Positions 1 to 5,990 of a stretch of 6,769 bases of DNA are shown in pieces. Under the pieces are notes generated by a model. That model saw only the letters and a list, made by a program, of their open reading frames with translations. It made no database searches and had not been told where the DNA came from. The translations under genes and the position numbers were made by a program. This stretch comes from Dehalococcoidales bacterium (GTDB lineage: Bacteria > Chloroflexota > Dehalococcoidia > Dehalococcoidales > UBA3254): positions 1 to 6,769 of the forward strand of contig JAQULX010000152.1 of NCBI GenBank assembly GCA_028718465.1, given 5' to 3'. The first letter of the stretch is position 1. Every line of letters starts with the position of its first letter.

Positions 1-9
1 CTGTTTTTG

Positions 10-23
10 GGATAATATTATCC
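10..23. promoter_or_regulatory. 14-bp perfect palindrome, operator-like
   Basis: GGATAATATTATCC is a perfect self-complementary 14-mer. It contains the whole -10 hexamer of the leftward promoter described at 15-43, which is where a repressor site would sit to block open-complex formation. The palindrome is seen directly; the regulator is unknown. It vaguely resembles Fur-type GATAAT/ATTATC half sites but lacks the usual central spacer base, so no family is assigned. Confidence 0.45.
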
Positions 24-43
24 TATAGTTTGAGCTTTGTCAA
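15..43 (-). promoter_or_regulatory. Leftward sigma-A type promoter
   Basis: Read on the minus strand there is a perfect -35 box TTGACA (43 to 38), a 17-nt spacer and a near-consensus -10 box TAATAT (20 to 15). Transcription would start within the first ten bases of the window and run out of its left edge, so the controlled gene is not visible. The match and spacing are the best of any promoter-like sequence in this window. The -10 box lies inside a perfect palindrome, which suggests repression of the leftward gene. Confidence 0.7.
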
Positions 44-44
44 G

Positions 45-300
45 TCCCTAAGTTGTTATAGACTCCGCTATCGAGCCCTCTATGGTTTCTCCGGTTGACC
101 TGCTATGGCAATTATCAGGTAGAACTCTGTCCGAAGACCGTTTCCTCTACTTCTCCGGAGACTCTCCCGGGGTCACCCCCTGCCGGCATTGGGGAGCTAC
201 TATTTAAAAACTGCGCACAGCTAAATGGTGTATAGCCAAAGGTGTGCGCCGCAGTTATGCCAGGTAAGCTTCCTGAATATGCCGGATGCTGAAAAATCAC
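45..300 (-). other. GC-rich, hairpin-rich block of unknown nature
   Basis: This stretch is richer in GC than its surroundings and full of short dyads: TCTCCGGAGA at 152-161, GGGGT-C-ACCCC around 169-179, and on the minus strand a C(UUCG)G tetraloop hairpin at 138-129. A nested hairpin at 201-256 is listed separately. A minus-strand frame is open from 309 to a TGA at 117-115, with a GTG at 300 (61 codons), but it has no convincing ribosome binding site and no recognised domain. The dyads suggest a structured leftward RNA or the end of a degraded mobile element. No transposase fragment or terminal repeat was recognised, so the identity stays open. Confidence 0.3.
201..256 (-). terminator. Leftward rho-independent terminator-like hairpin
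   Basis: On the minus strand AACTGCG-GCG-CACA (256 to 243) pairs with TGTG-CGCAGTT (219 to 209), giving 7 plus 4 base pairs with a 3-nt bulge. Inside it GCTA (236 to 233) pairs with TAGC (223 to 220). The 3' arm runs straight into TTTTT (210 to 206), as in an intrinsic terminator. The plus strand has no U-run after the hairpin, so the leftward orientation is favoured. No leftward gene was found upstream of it, so it may end a small RNA or act as an attenuator. Confidence 0.45.
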
Positions 301-401
301 CTTTTTAAATCATTAGTAGATGCCACTCGTATTGTGTATCGAGCGTATAGATAGAATAGTATAGACAGAATTGAATAATAGCTTGGCAGCATGAAGCGCG
401 A

Positions 402-447
402 CCGTAAAAATTGAGAACTAAACCAGATGAAATTTTACGGCCTTTTT
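402..447 (+). terminator. Rho-independent terminator-like hairpin before the first gene
   Basis: CCGTAAAAATT (402-412) pairs with AATTTTACGG (431-440), a 10-bp stem with one bulged A and an 18-nt loop. It is followed by CCTTTTT (441-447). This fits an intrinsic terminator on the plus strand; the other strand lacks a following U-run. It lies 42 nt upstream of the gene starting at 490. It therefore either insulates that gene from transcription entering from the left or works as an attenuator in its leader. I see no convincing promoter or gene in 301-401 that it would end. Confidence 0.6.
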
Positions 448-473
448 ATTAAAATGAGGTAAATCATTTTAAT
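448..473 (+). promoter_or_regulatory. Perfect 10-bp inverted repeat abutting the ribosome binding site
   Basis: ATTAAAATGA (448-457) and TCATTTTAAT (464-473) are perfect inverted copies separated by 6 nt (GGTAAA). The repeat begins directly after the U-run of the terminator-like hairpin and ends one base before the GAGGG ribosome binding site (475-479) of the next gene. As DNA it could be an operator for a dimeric repressor; as RNA it would form a hairpin next to the ribosome binding site. The structure is seen; the function is inferred. Confidence 0.55.
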
Positions 474-489
474 TGAGGGTTGAGTAAAC

Positions 490-1983
490 ATGCCACGTAC
501 ATGCTTTGTAATCATGCCATTTTCAACCAGTACGTCATGTTCGGAAGAACAGTGGACACATATTTTCGAAACGATTTTTAAACCAGCCATAGATGGGGCG
601 GGTTTAGATTACGAATGCCGGCGGTCAGTGGCCACACGGGGTAATATTGTGGCATCCATTTTGCAGGACCTGAAGGATAGTTATGTTGTTCTTGCTGACT
701 TAACTGATCGCAACGCTAATGTTTTTTACGAGCTTGGCGTTAGACATTCACTGAAAGACCGGACAATTCTCCTTGCGCAGAAACAGGAAGATATTCCGTT
801 TGATCTTATTGCCTACGCTTACCATGTTTACGACTGGAAAACGGAAGAGGGGAAACAGGCTTTAGCTAAAAGACTTGCCGAACTTCTAACGGAAATTGAT
901 AGTAAACCCGAGAGACCGGATAATCCAGTAAGCGACTTTTTGGGGAGAACTGAACCACAAAACTTAGCTCCATCCGCTACACCGGTTCAACCTCGGGAAG
1001 TTATTTTTGCTCAATCACTTGCAGGTGATTCCGCTGCTGGAGTTAATGCGGTAGAATTCGCTCGAAGATTAGCCAGAGAAAATACCCCACAGGCAGCAAA
1101 CACAGTATATCGGCTAACCAAAAATTCACTTCTTCCAGAGATTCAAAAAGCCGTCAATGATCTTAATCAAAAGGATATTCCTAATCAAATCCCAGAAGAT
1201 CAGATTCTCGACAAAGCAAGAGGATACATCAGTGTGGTCGAGCCTCAGACCAAGAAAGTTGAAGAATTTGTATTAGCATCTGTAGAAGAGCAATGGATTC
1301 CGGGGGTTCGTTTAGGCTTACGATTATCCGGTAACTTAATATCCCTAACAGAACGCCCGCATTCTGGCCGTAGCGTGAAATTTGCTCAAGGGACACCGGA
1401 ATTGTTAGCCTGGAGATTATTACTTATAAGCGGCGCAAAAGCGCTTTCAGAGGAAGCTTTTCCTGTCCTGGGATATATTTTAAAAGAACCTATTGAGGTA
1501 GAAGACCATAATGGTCGGTTTAGTAACCTAAACCTAATAAAAAGGCGGGACTTGTTTTGGCCGGAGGCTCTTCTCGGTAATGCCTATACCGGAGCTAAGT
1601 ATCTTGTTGAACTCTGGAATGCCATCCCCCACTTACATACGTTCTTTAGTTCTGAGGAAGAATATCAATTTGATTTAGCAAAATTCTATATGGTTGCCGC
1701 TTTAGCTACGCCGACAGATGGTTTAGGTCACCCACTCTATCCCGGTTATCGTTTGTTCCCCGGAGCCAGGAGAGCTATGTCATCTCTCCATAGTAGGCTT
1801 GTTAACTCGGATTCATATTTAGAAGGCATCGCACAAGCTTTAGGGGAAACCCCAGCCCAATTTCGAGAAAATTGGCCTGAGAGGGTAAGGCGTTTAAATG
1901 ACACAGAGTCAGGGGTCCGCCACCCGTGGCTTGAACAGTTACGCTTTCCCATTGCCCTTAGTGAAGAAAAAACTGAACTGTGA
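490..1983 (+). CDS. Nucleoside deoxyribosyltransferase/TIR-like domain protein with unknown C-terminal region
   Basis: This is a 497-residue protein. Residues 1-135 match the pattern of the nucleoside 2-deoxyribosyltransferase/TIR-like superfamily: a first beta strand FVIMPF (6-11), then VVLADLTDRNANVFYELG (66-83), where Asp70 and Glu81 are the likely active-site positions, and a PFDL segment (103-106). Enzymes of this fold cleave N-glycosidic bonds of nucleosides, nucleotides or NAD, and similar stand-alone domains occur in anti-phage proteins. Residues 135-170 look like a Pro-rich, polar linker. Residues 170-497 are mostly helical and match no family I recognise; they may sense a trigger or bind a partner. 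The start is fixed by an in-frame TGA at 481-483 and GAGGG at 475-479. No signal peptide or membrane segment is seen, so it is likely cytoplasmic. The fold call is fairly sure, the substrate unknown, and a defence role inferred. The gene ends 18 nt from the convergent restriction-modification gene. Confidence 0.85.
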   Translation: MPRTCFVIMPFSTSTSCSEEQWTHIFETIFKPAIDGAGLDYECRRSVATRGNIVASILQDLKDSYVVLADLTDRNANVFYELGVRHSLKDRTILLAQKQEDIPFDLIAYAYHVYDWKTEEGKQALAKRLAELLTEIDSKPERPDNPVSDFLGRTEPQNLAPSATPVQPREVIFAQSLAGDSAAGVNAVEFARRLARENTPQAANTVYRLTKNSLLPEIQKAVNDLNQKDIPNQIPEDQILDKARGYISVVEPQTKKVEEFVLASVEEQWIPGVRLGLRLSGNLISLTERPHSGRSVKFAQGTPELLAWRLLLISGAKALSEEAFPVLGYILKEPIEVEDHNGRFSNLNLIKRRDLFWPEALLGNAYTGAKYLVELWNAIPHLHTFFSSEEEYQFDLAKFYMVAALATPTDGLGHPLYPGYRLFPGARRAMSSLHSRLVNSDSYLEGIAQALGETPAQFRENWPERVRRLNDTESGVRHPWLEQLRFPIALSEEKTEL

Positions 1984-2001
1984 AGCATTTAGCGATTTCT
2001 T

Positions 2002-5000
2002 TTAAGCAATAGCGATAGGACCAAGAAGTTCCGAGACAAGTTTATCAATTGTCTGAGAAACTCCATCCTCCTGTAAAGCTGCCCGAATTTTTTGCCTAGC
2101 GGTAATAAAGTACATTTCTTCTTTTAATTGGACTGACGATGAGACCTGTTCAGCATGGATTGCTGCCTCTACTAATGCCTGATGAATTTTATGGGTGCTC
2201 TCAAATCGAGGAATCGGCAACTGTAGCATTACTTTATCAAAATGCCGTGCTCCCCACTGCCCACGTGCTTGTAACGATTCAGCTTTTTTTCTAGCAACTT
2301 CGCTATTTAATATGGCAATAAGATAGTAGCCTTCAGGTTTATCATCTACTTTAATCCAATAAAGTGTATTCTCCATAATGGCTTCTTTTTCAAGCATTAA
2401 AGTAGCAGCGGGTAAAGTACCAGCTTTGCTATAGACTACTCTGATAGGTGCAATCGGGAATTGAGCTGTTAATTTGCCATAGTAATCAATTTGCTGCTTA
2501 AAAGTAATTCCGCTTTGACCATTCTCTTGCCACAGTTTTTCGGCTTTTGCGAGCCATTTTGCCAGATAGATGTATCCGGCTTTTTGAGCAGTCTCAGCAT
2601 CAAAAAGTTGCTGTTCTCGTGTATCCCAAGGGATGACTGCCATTACTGGACCTAATGCCCGGTATGGAGCGATTGATTCTCCCAGATATAAAGGTCTTAA
2701 AAACTCTTTCTCGACATTATCTCTTAATGAAGGAAGTTTCTTCCAGGGCAACTTTTCTTGACTGGTACGCCGGCTCTGTACAATCGGAGCTTTCGGATTC
2801 GCTCCTAATGTTCCGGCATCAGATGGCTCAACAACACAAAGTACACGCGGGAAAATAGTAGCCCCGTTCTTGAATTCGTCTTTATAGGGTGAGGCATCCT
2901 CTTCGTCAGATATACTTGGCCATTCTGCACTCCGCCAGGTTAGATAAGTCTCCGCTTCCGTTATTGAGGCATCCCTTTTAGGCAAGTTGCCCGAAGCTGA
3001 TAGCACGTTGGATGGTAGATTTGTCCCCTCGGCATTGCCACTGGTGGCAAACAATACGCAGGAAGGCACTGGGAATAAGGGTTGTACCTGATCGGACAGG
3101 ATCCAAGCCGAAATGAATTTAACAGTGGCATAGATTTGCGAATAACTCTTTCCACGAACTGTGCCATAAATCCCTTTCCTGAACCCCTCAAATTGTTGGC
3201 GGGTCATCGCAGCATAGGGCATTACGAAAGCAATATTGCAGTTCCCTTTCAGGTATAATTCCACAGAACGAACGAAAAAATAACCCGAAAGGTCTTGATG
3301 AGTAGCTACTTTACCTCCGGCCCACAAACCTCTTGCCTGGCATTCTTCACGAAAGCGCTGCTGCATATCCCGATCCATAAAACGGTAAGATAGCCATGGG
3401 GGATTACCAATAACAACATCTGCTTTTTGAGAGTCCTGACTTAACCAGACCGGACGTACTAGATTCCGGGCAACGAAACCCCAAATATGGTCACGACCTG
3501 AGCAATTAAGTTGATGCAGAGTATCATACGTGCGGGCTAAGGTATTTATAGTCTTATCATTCAGGCGGTAATCCCTTTCAAGCCAGGCTGTAAGTCCGTC
3601 AGCGGGTGCATTCTGCTTACTTAATTCCAGCATGCGCTCAATTACTGCATCGAACAGACCGGGATCGCAGGTAACCTCAAAGGGAAATTCCAATAACTCA
3701 TGGGTTTCCGGGACTTCGATCAAAACATCGCGTTCTGCAAGAAATCCATGAGTATTCCATTGCAATGAGTCACCCATGTAGATCGGAATGTTCAGTGTCT
3801 CTGGTCGACGCTTTAGGCGTTCCTGTCCAAGCGCCAATAGAAATGTCACGCGAGCAATTTGTGCTGAAACAGGATGAACATCAACTCCAAAAATCTGCCG
3901 GCAGGCTTTACTGATACCTTCAGATACCGGAACTCCTGCCTCATCTGAAGCTTTAAGCAATCTGCGTACGGCATGAAAGATAAAAGTGCCGGATCCACAG
4001 GCAGGATCTATCACCCTTTCTTCAAGCGGCGATTTGATTGCTTCTGCACACACTTTCTGGGCTAACCAGTCAGGTGTATAATATTCGCCTAAAACATGCC
4101 TTTGTTCTGGATCGATCAAGGACTCATAAAGTCCTTTTAAGACATCGGTCTGTACATCTTCAAGTTTAAACCGACTAGCCTGTAAGGCTATACGACGCAC
4201 CAGACCAGGGCCGTTGTCTGAAGCGAGTATCCAGTCGAAAAAGTCCGATTCTACTGCTCCGCCAATACCAACCTCTTGGAATCTCTTTCCAGAAAGTAAT
4301 TCCCCCGGGTCAGTCACTGCTACTCCTAAGACTTTGGCAGCCATCGTTTTGGCAATTACTGTGAGGTAAGTATGCTGGAAGAAAAGCGAATCTTCATTGA
4401 TGGCGGTGCCATAAACCCGACGAATAAGCTGTGACCATAAGTCGCGCTTTAAACGGACATCCGGGTGTTGGTTTACTTCATTCCAAATTGATGTAAGCTC
4501 TTGCCTGGCTACGTTCCAAGCCAGACTCCGCCTTCCAAGTTCGCGCTCGACAATTTCCGCACTGGGCACAAGTTCAGAGCTAACCGCTACAACTGAGCTA
4601 AGCCACACGAGCAGTTGCCTCGGTCGATCCACCGGTATGTCGAAAGGTTCATAGCGCTGGAGTTTCTGGTCGTGAAGCTCATAAGGGATGAAAATTGCTC
4701 CATCCGTGGCAATCCCTATAAAATGCAGCCCTGTCTCTTTTTCTCTCTGAGACAGATAATCCGGTAATTTGCTTTCAGCATCATGTTGTTCTCGCCGTAG
4801 ATCCGACTTGAACTCAAAGAGGGTTCTTCCGAGCAACGCATCAATCCGTCCTCGTACTTCAGGTACCCGTCTTTCGAAATCAATCTCTGTACTTTTAGCT
4901 CCTAATCCATCCACCAAAAGCTCATAAATCAGGGATCGCACTTTCTCATGCTGTGGCCTCGTAGCTAATTCGGAGACAATTTCATGTAAACGCTCTGAAG

Positions 5001-5010
5001 TTAACGGCAT
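2002..5010 (-). CDS. Type IIG-like restriction-modification protein (Eco57I-type N6-adenine methyltransferase with N-terminal nuclease)
   Basis: A single ~1002-residue chain. The N terminus shows a PD-(D/E)xK nuclease pattern: Glu30, Asp57 (GRIDALLG) and Glu66-Phe-Lys68 (LFEFKSD), followed by GIATDG (99-104), common in restriction subunits. The central part is a gamma-class N6-adenine methyltransferase: GEYYTP (308-313), the S-adenosylmethionine-binding DPACGSGTF (335-343), GVDVHP (375-380), GDSL (413-416) and catalytic NPPW (536-539). Residues ~640-1002 should include the target recognition region, with LPIPRF near 931-936 and a helical tail. The length suits IIG enzymes, which methylate and cut with one polypeptide. 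BREX PglX is less likely because an N-terminal nuclease motif is present; a DISARM-type methylase would need helicase neighbours, which are absent here. The frame stays open to 5127, but ATG at 5010 has the only good ribosome binding site. The target sequence cannot be read from the protein. Confidence 0.92.
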   Translation of the reverse strand: MPLTSERLHEIVSELATRPQHEKVRSLIYELLVDGLGAKSTEIDFERRVPEVRGRIDALLGRTLFEFKSDLRREQHDAESKLPDYLSQREKETGLHFIGIATDGAIFIPYELHDQKLQRYEPFDIPVDRPRQLLVWLSSVVAVSSELVPSAEIVERELGRRSLAWNVARQELTSIWNEVNQHPDVRLKRDLWSQLIRRVYGTAINEDSLFFQHTYLTVIAKTMAAKVLGVAVTDPGELLSGKRFQEVGIGGAVESDFFDWILASDNGPGLVRRIALQASRFKLEDVQTDVLKGLYESLIDPEQRHVLGEYYTPDWLAQKVCAEAIKSPLEERVIDPACGSGTFIFHAVRRLLKASDEAGVPVSEGISKACRQIFGVDVHPVSAQIARVTFLLALGQERLKRRPETLNIPIYMGDSLQWNTHGFLAERDVLIEVPETHELLEFPFEVTCDPGLFDAVIERMLELSKQNAPADGLTAWLERDYRLNDKTINTLARTYDTLHQLNCSGRDHIWGFVARNLVRPVWLSQDSQKADVVIGNPPWLSYRFMDRDMQQRFREECQARGLWAGGKVATHQDLSGYFFVRSVELYLKGNCNIAFVMPYAAMTRQQFEGFRKGIYGTVRGKSYSQIYATVKFISAWILSDQVQPLFPVPSCVLFATSGNAEGTNLPSNVLSASGNLPKRDASITEAETYLTWRSAEWPSISDEEDASPYKDEFKNGATIFPRVLCVVEPSDAGTLGANPKAPIVQSRRTSQEKLPWKKLPSLRDNVEKEFLRPLYLGESIAPYRALGPVMAVIPWDTREQQLFDAETAQKAGYIYLAKWLAKAEKLWQENGQSGITFKQQIDYYGKLTAQFPIAPIRVVYSKAGTLPAATLMLEKEAIMENTLYWIKVDDKPEGYYLIAILNSEVARKKAESLQARGQWGARHFDKVMLQLPIPRFESTHKIHQALVEAAIHAEQVSSSVQLKEEMYFITARQKIRAALQEDGVSQTIDKLVSELLGPIAIA

Positions 5011-5018
5011 TTTAGTTT

Positions 5019-5023
5019 CCCTC
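5019..5023 (-). promoter_or_regulatory. Ribosome binding site that sets the restriction-modification start
   Basis: GAGGG on the minus strand lies 8 nt before the ATG at 5010-5008. The in-frame ATGs further upstream, at 5127, 5082 and 5025, have weaker or no Shine-Dalgarno sequence. The extra 39 residues they would add are not part of the nuclease domain, which begins cleanly at MPLTSERLHE. Confidence 0.6.
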
Positions 5024-5043
5024 ATCAGTGATTGATAGCAAAA

Positions 5044-5072
5044 GTCATATTTACTATCATCCCATAAGCCAA
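5044..5072 (-). promoter_or_regulatory. Possible leftward promoter of the restriction-modification gene
   Basis: On the minus strand TTGGCT (5072 to 5067) is followed after 17 nt by TATGAC (5049 to 5044); each box matches 4 of 6 consensus bases. A transcript would have a leader of roughly 25-30 nt before the ATG at 5010. The match is modest, and other AT-rich sequences upstream (TATATT near 5115) could serve instead. Confidence 0.25.
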
Positions 5073-5155
5073 TTAGGTACATCTTATCACAAAGCCCCCT
5101 AGCAAGAGAATAATATACGCTAAACAATTAGAGCTTAATAGTTCCATTACCAGCG

Positions 5156-5164
5156 TGCTATACT
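5156..5164 (+). promoter_or_regulatory. Possible extended -10 promoter for the membrane-anchored gene
   Basis: TGCTATACT fits the extended -10 pattern TGnTATAAT with a single mismatch in the hexamer. There is no good -35 box at 16-18 nt, as is often the case with extended -10 promoters. It would give a leader of about 95 nt before the ATG at 5265, covering the short open frame at 5209-5232. Confidence 0.3.
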
Positions 5165-5208
5165 TAAGGTTGAAAATAACCCAACTTATAAATTGAAGGA
5201 CATTTTTA

Positions 5209-5232
5209 ATGAACTTTCCCGGCTTAGAATAA
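5209..5232 (+). CDS. Possible 7-residue leader peptide
   Basis: ATG AAC TTT CCC GGC TTA GAA TAA (MNFPGLE) lies 32 nt before the next gene. It has a good Shine-Dalgarno sequence of its own, GAAGGA at 5195-5200, spaced 8 nt from the ATG. A translated mini-frame in a leader can couple or attenuate downstream expression. So short a frame may easily arise by chance, and there is no run of regulatory codons. I cannot tell whether it is used. Confidence 0.25.
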   Translation: MNFPGLE

Positions 5233-5264
5233 CCTCTTTATCGATACCTTAAGGAGATAAGCTA

Positions 5265-5825
5265 ATGGATGCAACTCTGGTTTCCACAATCGCTGTATTC
5301 ATCGCTGCCTTGTCAGCAATGGCGGCGGCGTGGACTGCTTTAGAAACGAATAAATTGCGTAAGGATAGCTTGCGACCGTTACTGGTGCCGGTTGGTGGCA
5401 AGGAAGGGATATCACGCCTGACTGAATGGCCAAGATTGGATGATACAAGGGATTGGCTGCAAGTACATAATATTGGCATGGGACCTTGTGAAAACATAGC
5501 AACTCGATTGGAATTAAGATCCGGGACCGGTTCGCCAACTGTTCAACTTGAAGAGATATGGACTAGTATTAAGCCGCTTGCGTCAGGTGAAAAAACGACT
5601 GTATTTCAGCGAAAAAATAGCGAAAAACCATATGAAATTTACGATGACCATTGGATTGTCATTAGTTATGATGATATCTTCCATCGTCACTTTGAAACCG
5701 AGGCCAGGCGCATAAAAGAGACAAATGATTGGGTGAGTATAAAGACGATACGGGTAAATAAACTACGGCCTCGCATAAGAGAGGTGGACTATTATAAGAG
5801 TGCATTCGGCAAAGCCGAAACTTAA
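5265..5825 (+). CDS. Membrane-anchored hypothetical protein
   Basis: A 186-residue protein with one N-terminal hydrophobic helix (about residues 4-25, Ala-rich), followed by a basic stretch (Lys30, Arg32, Lys33, Arg37). By the positive-inside rule the remainder faces the cytoplasm. Residues ~38-150 look beta-rich, with a VHNIGMGP segment (67-74) and ISYDDIFHRHFET (133-145). The N-x-G-x-G-P turn followed by a Tyr-Asp-Asp motif recurs in small single-helix proteins of unknown function, often found in accessory regions. No catalytic motif is seen, so a structural or sensing role at the membrane is only a guess. The start is firm: AAGGAG at 5251-5256, 8 nt before the ATG, and an in-frame TAA at 5250-5252. 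The gene is divergent from the restriction-modification gene and 165 nt ahead of the Ntn-hydrolase-like gene on the same strand, so co-transcription is possible but unproven. Confidence 0.85.
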   Translation: MDATLVSTIAVFIAALSAMAAAWTALETNKLRKDSLRPLLVPVGGKEGISRLTEWPRLDDTRDWLQVHNIGMGPCENIATRLELRSGTGSPTVQLEEIWTSIKPLASGEKTTVFQRKNSEKPYEIYDDHWIVISYDDIFHRHFETEARRIKETNDWVSIKTIRVNKLRPRIREVDYYKSAFGKAET

Positions 5826-5839
5826 ATTTTTATATTTTT

Positions 5840-5868
5840 ACATTTACCGACATGGAATGTCTGAATGT
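5840..5868. repeat. Nested small inverted repeat
   Basis: GACAT-GGA-ATGTC (5849-5861) is enclosed by ACATT (5840-5844) and AATGT (5864-5868). It lies 15 nt after the stop of the membrane-protein gene. No U-run follows, so it is not a standard terminator. It could be a binding site or a weak mRNA hairpin between the two genes. The rest of this 165-nt gap shows only the promoter candidate described at 5912-5939. Confidence 0.25.
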
Positions 5869-5911
5869 GTAGTTAGAAGCGGTGTTTTGTGACCCAATAG
5901 TAGGTTTCAAT

Positions 5912-5939
5912 TTGGAACAATGTCCTCAATACATAAATT
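5912..5939 (+). promoter_or_regulatory. Possible promoter of the Ntn-hydrolase-like gene
   Basis: TTGGAA (5912-5917) and TAAATT (5934-5939) are separated by 16 nt, each matching 4 of 6 consensus bases. The leader would be about 45 nt. The match is weak, but the 165-nt gap to the preceding gene is compatible with a separate promoter. Confidence 0.25.
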
Positions 5940-5990
5940 TTTTGCCATGTAATACACCTGGTAAAGAATAGTTAAGAGGTAGCTAAGACC

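Noticed and set aside
10..23. Reading the palindrome as a Fur or PerR box
   Set aside because: The half sites are partly similar, but the central spacer base is missing and the flanks do not extend the match.
115..300. Minus-strand 61-codon frame as a real protein gene
   Set aside because: GTG start without a convincing ribosome binding site, no recognised domain, and it runs straight through the terminator-like hairpin and dyads, so a noncoding explanation fits better.
332..362. TTGTGT with TAGAAT or TAGTAT as a promoter for the first gene
   Set aside because: Spacings of 14 and 19 nt and poor hexamers; not strong enough to list.
1746..1988. Minus-strand open frame under the end of the first gene
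   Set aside because: Lies almost entirely opposite a well-supported coding region and has no domain; antisense shadow.
2655..3191. Small open frames within the restriction-modification gene (2655-2858 + and 2961-3191 -)
   Set aside because: They overlap the target-recognition part of a gene with clear family motifs and show no domains of their own.
5011..5127. Longer start for the restriction-modification gene (39 extra residues from the ATG at 5127)
   Set aside because: No ribosome binding site at the upstream ATGs. The extension is Cys- and Tyr-rich and unlike the family N terminus, and ATG 5010 has GAGGG at the right distance.
5170..5192. TTGAAA and TATAAA as a promoter pair
   Set aside because: Only 11 nt separate the boxes, too short for a sigma-A promoter.
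5249..5538. Two minus-strand frames opposite the membrane-protein gene
   Set aside because: The plus-strand gene has an excellent ribosome binding site and a coherent membrane-anchor layout; the minus frames have no recognisable content.
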